DNA of 64,000 nt from Brevibacterium yomogidense. Lineage in GTDB: Bacteria > Actinomycetota > Actinomycetes > Actinomycetales > Brevibacteriaceae. The notes beneath the pieces were generated by a model. The model did no database searches. It was not told the DNA's origin and saw nothing but the letters and a program-made list of their open reading frames with translations. Positions 54,071 through 64,000 of the stretch are shown here, piece by piece. A program made the translations under genes and the position numbers. The stretch covers positions 124,001 through 188,000 of the forward strand of contig NZ_FWFF01000003.1 of assembly GCF_900163715.1 (NCBI RefSeq), given 5' to 3'. How positions within the stretch are numbered: the stretch's first letter is position 1; each line of letters starts with the position of its first letter.

Positions 54071-54799
54071 ATGGGACTGCGCCGTCTGACCGCTTTCGCC
54101 CTCGCCCACGCTGCGGGCACGATCCTGCTCCTGGCCTCGGTCCGGGAACTCGGCGCAGAAGCGCTGTCCGGGGATGCCGGAGCCGCTCTGCTGCTGATCG
54201 CCGGAGGTGCGGCCGTCCTCGCGGGCGCGCGGACTGCACTCTCCGTGCATCTCGTCCTCGCCTGGCGCCTGTGCCGAGCATGCGGCCTGGCCGCTGTCCC
54301 CCTCCGTGCGGCCGCGCTGCGTGCCGCTCCCCTGGCGATCCGCTCGATCGTCGCCGCAGCCGTGGGCGGGTCCCTCTCCGTCGTCGGGCTCACAGCGCCG
54401 TCACTGGCCGCATCATCCTCGCCGGCGGCGGCGGCCGCACCGTCGTCACCGGCTGCGCAGCAGTCGCCGCCTGCATCGTCATCGCCGGCCTGGCCCCTGA
54501 CACCCGGGCCGGGAGCGGAGGGAGCGCAGGACCCCGCGTGGCCGCTCTCAGACGGTGCGGATGCGGGGGAAGACTCCGGTGAAGACGCTGGTGGTCATGG
54601 TGGTCACGCCGACGACGAGGGCCAGTTCCACATCGTCTCCTCCGGAGACACCCTGTGGCGGATCGTCGCCGACGACCTGCCGTCAGCTGCGGCGCCGCAG
54701 CTGACGGATCGGGTCGAGGAGATCCATGCCGCGAACAGAGCGACGATCGGCGACGACGCGAACCTGCTCCTCCCCGGCCAGCGCCTGGTGCTGCCATGA
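54071..54799 (+). CDS. LysM-domain membrane protein
   Basis: The 242-residue product has two or three N-terminal hydrophobic segments (FALAHAAGTILLLASVREL; AGAALLLIAGGAAVLAGA; and one near 85-115). A long Ala/Pro/Ser and acidic linker follows, then a C-terminal LysM domain (FHIVSSGDTLWRIVADDL ... LLLPGQRLVLP, about 190-242) that binds peptidoglycan. The ATG has AAGGAG 5 nt upstream. It overlaps the next gene by 4 bp (ATGA). Position near secA and the Rv3235-like gene suggests a cell-envelope role. Confidence 0.85.
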   Translation: MGLRRLTAFALAHAAGTILLLASVRELGAEALSGDAGAALLLIAGGAAVLAGARTALSVHLVLAWRLCRACGLAAVPLRAAALRAAPLAIRSIVAAAVGGSLSVVGLTAPSLAASSSPAAAAAPSSPAAQQSPPASSSPAWPLTPGPGAEGAQDPAWPLSDGADAGEDSGEDAGGHGGHADDEGQFHIVSSGDTLWRIVADDLPSAAAPQLTDRVEEIHAANRATIGDDANLLLPGQRLVLP

Positions 54800-55347
54800 G
54801 CGCCGCACCCCACACCGACCACCAAGTGCGTTCCGCCGTGGGCGCCCCACCTGCTTCCCCACCGGCCGAGGAGGACGCTCCCGTGCTCAGTCTCGTGAGG
54901 CCGCGTGCGCACCCGCACCCTGTGGCAGCGCGACCGGCCTCCGCGGAACCTCGCACAGTCACGACCACTGCCGGGGCCGTGCCCGCTTCGGACAGCCCGC
55001 TGGCCGCCGAGGATCGCGCGCTGCTGACATCCATGGCACCGGCGCTGGCGACCGCACTGGTCGAGGTGCTCGTGGGCGCACGCGCGGCCCAGTCCGTCGA
55101 ACGATGGGTCGAAGGATCCCTCTACGAGCGGATCGTCGAGCACACCCGGGTCCGCAGCGCGCTGGCGCAGGGCAACCCCCACGCCGATCGGCCCATCGGG
55201 GTCTCCGTCGCACGGCTCTGCGAGGTGGCCGACTCCATCGTGGAGATCTCCCTCGTCGTACGGACGACCAGGCGCCCGCGAGCTCTCGCACTGCGGATGG
55301 AGCGACGGAGGTCGCGCTGGCGACTCAGCGAGTTCCTCAGCATCTGA
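54796..55347 (+). CDS. Rv3235-family protein
   Basis: The 183-residue soluble product has a disordered Pro/Ala-rich N-terminus. A conserved helical C-terminal domain follows: LATALVEVLVGARAAQSVERWVEGSLYERI, GVSVARLCEVADSIVEISLVVRTTRRPRALALRMERRRSRWRLSEFLSI. That domain matches the Rv3235 family, conserved upstream of secA in actinobacteria and of unknown function. Its start overlaps the LysM stop. It converges on secA. Confidence 0.82.
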   Translation: MSAAPHTDHQVRSAVGAPPASPPAEEDAPVLSLVRPRAHPHPVAARPASAEPRTVTTTAGAVPASDSPLAAEDRALLTSMAPALATALVEVLVGARAAQSVERWVEGSLYERIVEHTRVRSALAQGNPHADRPIGVSVARLCEVADSIVEISLVVRTTRRPRALALRMERRRSRWRLSEFLSI

Positions 55348-55391
55348 GCCCTCTGCACCCTGCGCCCATGCCCAGGGCCGGCCTGCTCCTG

Positions 55392-58127
<2,736 letters not shown>

Positions 58128-58181
58128 GATTCTCCTTCGCCCCGCATGCTCCCACGCGGTCCACAGTCTGAAATCCGCCTC

Positions 58182-59444
58182 TCAGCATATCTGCCCGGGC
58201 GGCAGGACCTCGACTTCAGATAGCCCCAACCACCCTGCGAGTTCCCGCAGTTCCTGCTGGACGGCCGCTCCGCAGTCCTCGCCGGGCTCCATATGCACCG
58301 CCGCCCGCAGCGTCCCCTCATCGCGCACGGCCCGCACATCGACCCGTGCGCGCAGCTCCTCGTCGTGGAGGAACGGCATGACGTAGTAGCCGTACCTCCG
58401 CCGGTCGGCAGGGGTGTAGATCTCGATGCGGTAGTCGAAGCCGAACAGCCAGCGGATGCGCCGGCGGTTGAAGACCAGCGGATCGAAGGGCGCCAGCAGC
58501 GCCGTCGCCCGCACGGCCCGCGGCGCGACCGCCTCGTGCCAGCGCCAGGCGCGGACCCCGTCGACGGACACCTCCTGGAGCTCGCCCGACTGCGTGAGCG
58601 CCTCGATGGCCCGGCGCGTCGTCGCCTGGGGCAGGCGGAAGTAGTCCGCGAAGCAGTCGACGGTGCCGATCCCCAGAGCCGGTCCGGCCAGTCGCACGAG
58701 CGACACGGCATCGTCCTCGAGCCCCGTCACCCCGGGGCGGATCCGCCCCGGTCCCGGCCGGATGCCCAGGTCCGGATCATCCGCCGTCCCCCACACCAGG
58801 TCGGGGGCGGGGAGCTCCGGGTGCGTGTGAGCGGACAGCGCGTAGACGCGCTCGAACTGGGGCGTCCTCCCCGAGCACGCGATCCTCCCCGCGCGGAACA
58901 GCGCCTCGAGCGCGGACTTCGTGCGCGACGGGTTCCATCCCCAGTGATCCCGGTCGTGCTCGGGCAGCGAGTGCGGCACGCGGTCCGCCAGTGCGCGCGC
59001 GGTGCCGGGCCCCTCCGCCAGCTCGACGACGAGCGCCTCCATGAGTGCGACGAAGTCCGCTCCGTGCTCGGGATCCCGCTGCCCGTAGTCCCGGATGAAC
59101 CACTCCGCCCGGCGGCGGTGGAACGCGTGCACCGTCGCAGGCGCCACGTACGCCGCTTCGTGCGCCCAGTACTCGACGCCCATGCGCGGCGCCTCATGGA
59201 GAAGGGAGTCGAGACGTGAGCGCGGATAGGGGCCCAGGCGGGAGAAGAAGGGGAGGTAGTGGGACCGGGTGACCGCCTGGACTGAATCGATCTGGACCAC
59301 GGACAGCCGATCGAACACCCGGCGCAGGTGGCCCGCGTGCGGGGCCCGGGGACGCGGCCGGTCGAAGCCGGAGGCGGCGAGCGCGATGCGCTTCGCCGCC
59401 TCCGTCGACAGGGTCGGCGTGCGACCCCTCGTGGTCGTCGTCAG
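58182..59444 (-). CDS. YcaQ/AlkZ-type winged-helix DNA glycosylase family protein, probable CTG start
   Basis: The C-terminal three quarters match the YcaQ/AlkZ (DUF1006) family: VVQIDSVQAVTRSHYLPFFSRLGPYPRSRLD, HEAAYVAPATVHAFHRRR, DYRIEIYTPADRRRYGYYVMPFL. Family members excise interstrand crosslinks and alkylated bases. The conserved N-terminus (LSTEAAKRIALAASGFDRPRPRAPHAGHLRRVFDR) is encoded in frame upstream of the first GTG at 59318, with no ATG, GTG or TTG before it. The best solution is CTG at 59444, which overlaps the hpf stop as CTGA, analogous to the ATGA junctions seen elsewhere here. That gives 420 residues. It is co-oriented with hpf and secA. Confidence 0.82.
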   Translation of the reverse strand: MTTTTRGRTPTLSTEAAKRIALAASGFDRPRPRAPHAGHLRRVFDRLSVVQIDSVQAVTRSHYLPFFSRLGPYPRSRLDSLLHEAPRMGVEYWAHEAAYVAPATVHAFHRRRAEWFIRDYGQRDPEHGADFVALMEALVVELAEGPGTARALADRVPHSLPEHDRDHWGWNPSRTKSALEALFRAGRIACSGRTPQFERVYALSAHTHPELPAPDLVWGTADDPDLGIRPGPGRIRPGVTGLEDDAVSLVRLAGPALGIGTVDCFADYFRLPQATTRRAIEALTQSGELQEVSVDGVRAWRWHEAVAPRAVRATALLAPFDPLVFNRRRIRWLFGFDYRIEIYTPADRRRYGYYVMPFLHDEELRARVDVRAVRDEGTLRAAVHMEPGEDCGAAVQQELRELAGWLGLSEVEVLPPGQIC

Positions 59445-60127
59445 GACGGGACCTCTGCGCTGTCGGGAGACATCGTCTCGTCCAGGGCGATGACGCCGTA
59501 GCTCCAGCCCTTCCGGCGGTACACGACGGACGGCTGCTCATTCTCCTCGTCGATGAAGAGGTAGAAGTCGTGCCCGACCATCTCCATGCGGTTCAGGGCC
59601 TCCTCGATGCCGATCGGCTGCGCCGGGAAGCGCTTCTCACGCAGGACGACCGGCGAATCGCCTTCGGCCCTGATGCGGCCGTTCGTCTGGTCGGACGCGT
59701 CCGGGACCCCGTTCGCGGATCCGTCGTGGGGCTCTGCGACAGAGCCGTCCTCCGGGACGAGCGGATCGATGACCGGCATCGCTGCGAGTGCTTCACCCGT
59801 GGAGCTCTTGCGGCGGTGCCCGGACCGCGCGACCTTGTTCCGGTCCTTCGTCCGGCGCAGTCGCTCGAGCAGCTTGGCCCATGCGAGGTCGAGTGCCGCG
59901 TACTTGTCATCCGCTGCGGCTTCCGCACGGAGCACCGGGCCCTTCTGGAAGACGGTGATCTCGACGCGCTGCTCTTCTTCGCGGTTCTTCGTGTTCTCGT
60001 GCCTGAGCTGGACCTCGACGGCCTGCGCACGGGGAGAGAGCTGTTCGACCTTTGAGACCTTTTCCGCGGCGTGGGCCTGAAAGCTGTCCGAAACGGCCTG
60101 GTGGCGGCCCTTCACTACGACGTCCAT
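59441..60127 (-). CDS. hpf: Ribosome hibernation promoting factor, long form
   Basis: Long HPF dimerises 70S ribosomes into inactive 100S particles. The 228-residue product has the N-terminal YfiA-like domain (MDVVVKGRHQAVSDSFQAHAAEKVSKVEQL through DLAWAKLLERLRRTKDR). A variable linker at about 100-165 follows. The C-terminal dimerisation domain has FPAQPIGIEEALNRMEMVGHDFYLFIDEENEQPSVVYRRKGWSYGVI. AAGGAGAG precedes the ATG. A palindrome lies in its leader. It matches the Rv3241c position between comF and secA. Confidence 0.95.
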   Translation of the reverse strand: MDVVVKGRHQAVSDSFQAHAAEKVSKVEQLSPRAQAVEVQLRHENTKNREEEQRVEITVFQKGPVLRAEAAADDKYAALDLAWAKLLERLRRTKDRNKVARSGHRRKSSTGEALAAMPVIDPLVPEDGSVAEPHDGSANGVPDASDQTNGRIRAEGDSPVVLREKRFPAQPIGIEEALNRMEMVGHDFYLFIDEENEQPSVVYRRKGWSYGVIALDETMSPDSAEVPS

Positions 60128-60165
60128 GGTGTCTCTCCTTGGCGAATCGCTTCACGGATCGCTCC

Positions 60166-60188
60166 GTACCCATTCGGTGGATGGGTAC
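60166..60188. promoter_or_regulatory. Palindrome in the hpf upstream region
   Basis: GTACCCAT (60166-60173) and ATGGGTAC (60181-60188) are perfect 8-bp arms with a 7-nt centre. It is 38 bp upstream of the hpf ATG and could be an operator or a 5' UTR hairpin controlling HPF synthesis. Confidence 0.5.
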
Positions 60189-60251
60189 ACTCCATTGAAC
60201 ACCATCGTGAACGCCGAATGAAGTCCAGATCACACTGGCGCGTCATACGTC

Positions 60252-61019
60252 TCAGACGGAGCCGGCAGCCCCCTCGTCGTGCCCGGCGCGCCCGTCCTCG
60301 GTCACCGCGATGACCGCGCACACCACCGCCTGCGCTCCCCCTTCGTTCAGGGCCCTCGTCGCCTCCGCGAGTGTCGACCCGGTCGTGAGCACGTCGTCCA
60401 CGATCACCACGTGCGCGGCGGACCTCACCCGCTCCCATCCTCCGCCACCACCCCGGTCGCGGCGCGGCGCGTGCGTGCCGGCGACGTTGCGCCGCCTCTC
60501 CCGCGCGCCGGACCCCACCTGGTCGCGGTGGCGCACGACCGTCAGCACGTGCGCCGGCCGGATGTCCAGCCCGTCCTCGGCGAGCAGTCCGCAGGCGTGG
60601 GCCGTGAGGTCGCCGACGAGGTCGCGTCCGCGCTCGCGCAGCGCCGCCGCCGAGGCCGGGACGGGGACGACGGCCACGTCGCCGCCCGCGTAGCCGGACT
60701 CCTCGAGGGCATGCGCGATCGCCGCCGCCAGCAGGATGCCGACCACCGGGACGACGTCCGTCCGCCGCCGCGCCTTGAGCGCGACGATGACGCTGCGCAG
60801 CGTGCCGGTGTACTCCCCCGCCCCGGCGACGGGCAGCAGCCCGTAGCGCGGCACGACCGTGCGCGTCGCAGGCGCCAGGTGCGTGAGGCACGGGCCGCAG
60901 AGACTCACGGTCTCCACCCCGCAGCCCGCACAGGTCCGCGGCAGGGCGAGGTCGAGCAGTTCGTGACCGACGGCCCCAAGTCTGCGGACGAACCGCGGTC
61001 GACGCGGTGCCCCGTCCAC
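60252..61019 (-). CDS. ComF-family phosphoribosyltransferase-like protein
   Basis: The 255-residue product has an N-terminal zinc-like motif (CAGCGVETVSLCGPC, about 30-44). Its type I phosphoribosyltransferase domain ends in VVIVDDVLTTGSTLAEATRAL (PRPP loop). ComF is needed for DNA uptake in competent bacteria; in actinobacteria its role is unproved. It starts with GTG, 2 nt after the lpqB stop, in the operon mtrB-lpqB-comF. Confidence 0.9.
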   Translation of the reverse strand: MDGAPRRPRFVRRLGAVGHELLDLALPRTCAGCGVETVSLCGPCLTHLAPATRTVVPRYGLLPVAGAGEYTGTLRSVIVALKARRRTDVVPVVGILLAAAIAHALEESGYAGGDVAVVPVPASAAALRERGRDLVGDLTAHACGLLAEDGLDIRPAHVLTVVRHRDQVGSGARERRRNVAGTHAPRRDRGGGGGWERVRSAAHVVIVDDVLTTGSTLAEATRALNEGGAQAVVCAVIAVTEDGRAGHDEGAAGSV

Positions 61020-61021
61020 GA

Positions 61022-62734
61022 TCAGCCCGGGTAGGCGGGATCGTGGACGACGAGGTCGACGACCTTCTGCCAGGTGTCCGCTCCAAAGGAGAACAGCTCG
61101 CCGTCCTCGGTGCTCACCCGGATCGAGCGCGCATCGGAGCTCGCGGTGATCGAGGATCCGCCCCGCACGTCGCCCAGCGACTGGGCGGGACCGGAGACCG
61201 GAGCCAGGTAGGGCTGCGGCTCCTCACCGGCTGCGTCCGCCGCGAGGACCGCCAGCTGCGCGGACCCCGCCCAGGACAGGTCCACGATGTTCTCGAAGCC
61301 CGCGCCCACCCGAAGCGGCGCAGACGGGACGACACCGGTGGGAATGCCCTCGGCGGTGCGGTTGATGCCGATCACGTCGATGCTAGGTGCGCCGGTCCCG
61401 TTCCGGGACAGCACCGCGATCTGGGTCCCGTCGCGGGACACCCGCAGCGCCTCCACGGTGCGATTCGCCAACCACTGGACGGAGACGTCGACGGCGTCGC
61501 CCGATGCGAGGACCACGGTGACGTGACCGGAGTCCCCCTGCTCACGGGAGGCCGTCCAGACGCCCCCGTAGCGGTCGAAGCTCGGGCCGGTGAGACCGTC
61601 GTCATCGGTCAGGACGATCGCGTCGCCGTCACCGCCGGGAAGGATGCGGTGCAGCTCGCGGCCCTCGTCCGCGAGGTACGCGAAGGTCGAATCGTCGATC
61701 GAGACGGCGGGGTCGGTGGGGTCGTCGCCCAGTTCCGGGAGGTCCGGGATGGGCTCGACCCGCGTCTCGTCCAGACGGGCCAGGGTTCCGTCCGCGATCA
61801 GCACCGGGCGCGCATCGATCGGCACGCCGATGGGCGCGCTGTCGCCGGGCGGGGCGTCCAGGCTGCCCGCCGGCGTCGTCACCTCGATCGCGTTCGTCGA
61901 GGACAGGCCGCGAAGCGTTGCGGACACCTGGCCGAGGATGCGGGCATCCGTCTCCTCGTCGAGTCCCTGCGCCGTCTCGTCGAGTCCGACCTGGGCGATG
62001 CCCCCGGACACCGTGACGGAGTGCGGCTCGAGCCGGGTCCCGTCGGGCAGAGCGGAGATGACCGACCCGCCCAGGTAATCGGCGGGGCCGGCGAGGAGCT
62101 CCGTCATCACCTCGGTCGCGGCCGCCGGGGACCGCACGAACCACCGGGGGTCGGCGACGAGGTAGTCGAAGCCTGGCGCGTAGAAGTACAGCGGGTAGGA
62201 ATCGTAGACGGTCGTGAACGACGAGGAGGTGAGGACCAGCCCCTGGGGAGCGGAGGAGATCCGCCATTCGCCGTTCACCTGCCGCAGCGAGAACTCGCGG
62301 TCGGCCTCGGAGCCGCCGCGCTCCTCGCGGTAGACGCGCTGGCTGTCGAGCGACGCGGCGACGGGGACGCTCATGGAGATGCTCTGCTGGTCTGAGGACA
62401 CCTCTGCCGTGACCGTGTCGAAGTCGTCGCCCGGCGGCATGATGACCACGTTCGACTGCGGGTCCCACTCATTCGCGAAGTCGTCCGTGAGGAACGACCG
62501 CGCCACCGCGAAGTCGTCGGAGTAGCCCGCACCGGCCGCCAGGAACCCGCGGACGATGGTGTTCGGGTCGGCGCCCTCGACAGGGCCCTCGGGCTCGACC
62601 TCCGACTGGACCCGCTCCGGACGGTCCTGGACGTCGATCACGCCCGATTCGCCGGAGCTCGGAATCGACGCGCAGCCGCTCAGGACGAGCAGCGTCGCCA
62701 CCAGTGCTGCCAGCGGCCCCCGCTTCTCACACAT
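61022..62734 (-). CDS. lpqB: Lipoprotein LpqB
   Basis: LpqB modulates the MtrAB two-component system from the outer face of the membrane. The 570-residue product has a lipoprotein signal (MCEKRGPLAALVATLLVLSGC, lipid Cys about 21). A GerMN domain at about 175-290 (SYPLYFYAPGFDYLVADPRWF, then SVTVSGGIAQVGLDETAQ) and a C-terminal beta-propeller-like region follow. ATG 62734 overlaps the mtrB stop by 8 bp, which fixes the start; the longer open frame is antisense-like and low quality. Confidence 0.93.
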   Translation of the reverse strand: MCEKRGPLAALVATLLVLSGCASIPSSGESGVIDVQDRPERVQSEVEPEGPVEGADPNTIVRGFLAAGAGYSDDFAVARSFLTDDFANEWDPQSNVVIMPPGDDFDTVTAEVSSDQQSISMSVPVAASLDSQRVYREERGGSEADREFSLRQVNGEWRISSAPQGLVLTSSSFTTVYDSYPLYFYAPGFDYLVADPRWFVRSPAAATEVMTELLAGPADYLGGSVISALPDGTRLEPHSVTVSGGIAQVGLDETAQGLDEETDARILGQVSATLRGLSSTNAIEVTTPAGSLDAPPGDSAPIGVPIDARPVLIADGTLARLDETRVEPIPDLPELGDDPTDPAVSIDDSTFAYLADEGRELHRILPGGDGDAIVLTDDDGLTGPSFDRYGGVWTASREQGDSGHVTVVLASGDAVDVSVQWLANRTVEALRVSRDGTQIAVLSRNGTGAPSIDVIGINRTAEGIPTGVVPSAPLRVGAGFENIVDLSWAGSAQLAVLAADAAGEEPQPYLAPVSGPAQSLGDVRGGSSITASSDARSIRVSTEDGELFSFGADTWQKVVDLVVHDPAYPG

Positions 62735-64000
62735 CGTGCTCGTCCCCCGTTCGTGCTCCCTCTCCCTGCTCATCCGCACTCGCCTCGACGACGATCGGGA
62801 TGCTGCCGGTCTGGATGCGCACCGACCCGTCGGAGCTCGTCGGCCCTGCCACGAGCGCGGCGCGGGGCGCGGCGTCCGCAGGCGGGAGCGGCAGCGGCGA
62901 GGTCGTGATCGCCTGGCCGTCGCGACGCGGGATCGTGAGTCGGAAGCACGACCCCTCCCCCAGCTCGCCCCACGCCTGCAGCCAGCCGCCGTGCAGGTGC
63001 GCGTCCTCGAGCGCGATCGCCAACCCCAGGCCGGATCCCCCCAGAGTGCGCTTGCGGGACGGATCGGCACGCCAGAACCTGTCGAAGACGTGCTCGACGT
63101 GCTCGGTGCTCATGCCGATCCCGTGGTCGCGGACGCTCACCGCCGCAGCCTCGGCGTTCGATCCGAGGTGGACGTCGATCGGACGGCCGTCACCGTGCTC
63201 GATGGCGTTGACCACAAGATTCCTCACGACGCGGGTGATCCGGACGCGGTCCAGCTCGGCCATGACGGGAGCCGTGGGCGCATGCACCCGGACCTGCGAT
63301 CCCGACCGGTCCGCCACGACCATCACCGTCTCGACGACACCGGTGACGATCTCCCGCAGATCGTGCGGATGCACGACGAGCTCGGCGGCGCCGGCGTCGT
63401 AGCGGGAGATCTCCAGCAGGTCGCCCAGCAGCTGCTCGAACCGGTCGACCTGGGAGTTCAGCAGCTCTGCACTGCGTCGGGCCGACGCATCGAACTCGTC
63501 GCGCGACTCGTACAGCATGTCGGAGGCGATGTGGATCGTCGTCAGCGGTGTGCGCAGCTCGTGCGACACGTCGGAGACGAACTGCCGTTGGAGGACGGAC
63601 AACCGCTCCATCCGCAGGATCTGCTCCTGCATGCTGTCCGCCATGTCGTTGAAGCTCTGCGCCAGCTGGGACAGCTCGTCGCGACCGGTCACCGGCATGC
63701 GGCGGTCCAGGTCCCCGTCGGCGATCTCGCGGGCGACCTCGGAACCCGTCCTCACAGGGGTCACCACGAGTCGGGACACGAGCAGACCGACCGCACCCAC
63801 GAGCACGACGAGCACGACGCCGGCGACGGCGGCGGCGCGGGTCACGAAGTCGAGCGTCGCCTGCTCCTCCGACAGGTCGGCGATGACATAGAGGTCGAAC
63901 TGACCGGCGCCGGGCACCGACAGCGGCTGCGCGACCACCAGTCCTGGTATCTCACCGCTCTCCGCGAGGTTGATCGAGGTGTAGCGCTGCTGATCCGCGA
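62727..64000 (-). CDS. mtrB: Sensor histidine kinase MtrB (partial, N-terminus beyond right edge)
   Basis: MtrB with its response regulator MtrA controls cell-wall and division genes in actinobacteria. The visible C-terminal 424 residues contain the end of the extracytoplasmic sensor region. A membrane helix (AVAGVVLVVLVGAVGLLVSRLVV) and a HAMP domain (VAREIADGDLDRRMPVTGRDELSQLAQSFNDMAD) follow. The HisKA phospho-acceptor His lies in VSDVSHELRTPLTTIHIASDML, and the ATPase domain has N, G1 and G2 boxes (VVNAIEHGDG, VRDHGIGM, GGSGLGLAIALEDAHLHGG). The frame is open through 64000. lpqB follows with an 8-bp overlap. Confidence 0.96.
   Translation of the reverse strand, partial: ADQQRYTSINLAESGEIPGLVVAQPLSVPGAGQFDLYVIADLSEEQATLDFVTRAAAVAGVVLVVLVGAVGLLVSRLVVTPVRTGSEVAREIADGDLDRRMPVTGRDELSQLAQSFNDMADSMQEQILRMERLSVLQRQFVSDVSHELRTPLTTIHIASDMLYESRDEFDASARRSAELLNSQVDRFEQLLGDLLEISRYDAGAAELVVHPHDLREIVTGVVETVMVVADRSGSQVRVHAPTAPVMAELDRVRITRVVRNLVVNAIEHGDGRPIDVHLGSNAEAAAVSVRDHGIGMSTEHVEHVFDRFWRADPSRKRTLGGSGLGLAIALEDAHLHGGWLQAWGELGEGSCFRLTIPRRDGQAITTSPLPLPPADAAPRAALVAGPTSSDGSVRIQTGSIPIVVEASADEQGEGARTGDEHDV

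Overview
The window is a high-GC actinobacterial chromosome segment. Evidence for this includes WhiB, the mycothiol enzyme Mca, MtrB-LpqB, PdtaS, an AccA3-type biotin carboxylase and a very large NAD-glutamate dehydrogenase. The gene set and spacing (4-bp ATGA overlaps, GTG starts, leaderless-looking promoters) suggest the Micrococcales or a close order. I cannot name the genus from sequence alone.

Region 1 (about 1-10,790) is an accessory, defence-type island, visibly more AT-rich than the rest. It holds a type I restriction-modification operon on the minus strand (hsdM-hsdS-hsdR, with hsdR running off the left edge). An 80-residue XRE regulator lies just upstream of hsdM in the same orientation and resembles an R-M controller protein. 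Divergent from it are a Cys/His-rich protein ending in an insertion-sequence-type DUF4096 domain and an OLD-family ATPase/Toprim nuclease. An ISL3-type transposase remnant and a soluble eukaryotic-like protein kinase follow. The island stops against the 3' end of ychF, whose other neighbours are core genes.

Region 2 (10.8-24.8 kb) has ychF divergent from rmuC and a Pro/Gln-rich membrane protein. It continues with a minus-strand ABC importer operon (binding lipoprotein, fused two-domain permease, ATPase, histidine phosphatase) next to an RpiR regulator. An arylsulfotransferase-like lipoprotein, ispH, and xseA-xseB complete it. The importer looks like the FbpABC/AfuABC family, and its context argues for a phosphorylated substrate rather than iron.

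Region 3 (24.8-40.7 kb) is core metabolism and housekeeping: DUF4245, glpX, beta-carbonic anhydrase, fumC, PIN-PhoH, uppS, trhA, a small membrane protein, mca, DUF4307, greA, an AI-2E-family permease, an SGNH-like secreted protein, maf and accA3. The order greA ... mca ... trhA-uppS ... phoH ... fumC-glpX ... xseB-xseA ... ispH ... ychF is also the order I remember around Rv1080c-Rv1112 of Mycobacterium tuberculosis.

Region 4 (40.8-64 kb) holds an LpdA-type flavoprotein, gamma-carbonic anhydrase, whiB1-like whiB, pdtaS, NAD-GDH and DUF2505. Next come a SAF/ParA-like/small-protein operon, an excisionase-type HTH protein, a LysM protein, an Rv3235-like protein, secA, a YcaQ-type winged-helix protein, hpf, comF, lpqB and partial mtrB. 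It parallels the Rv3219-Rv3245c order. Several genes are bounded by perfect-stem bidirectional terminators. Short tandem duplications that include stop codons recur at 3' ends. No rRNA, tRNA or CRISPR array was seen.
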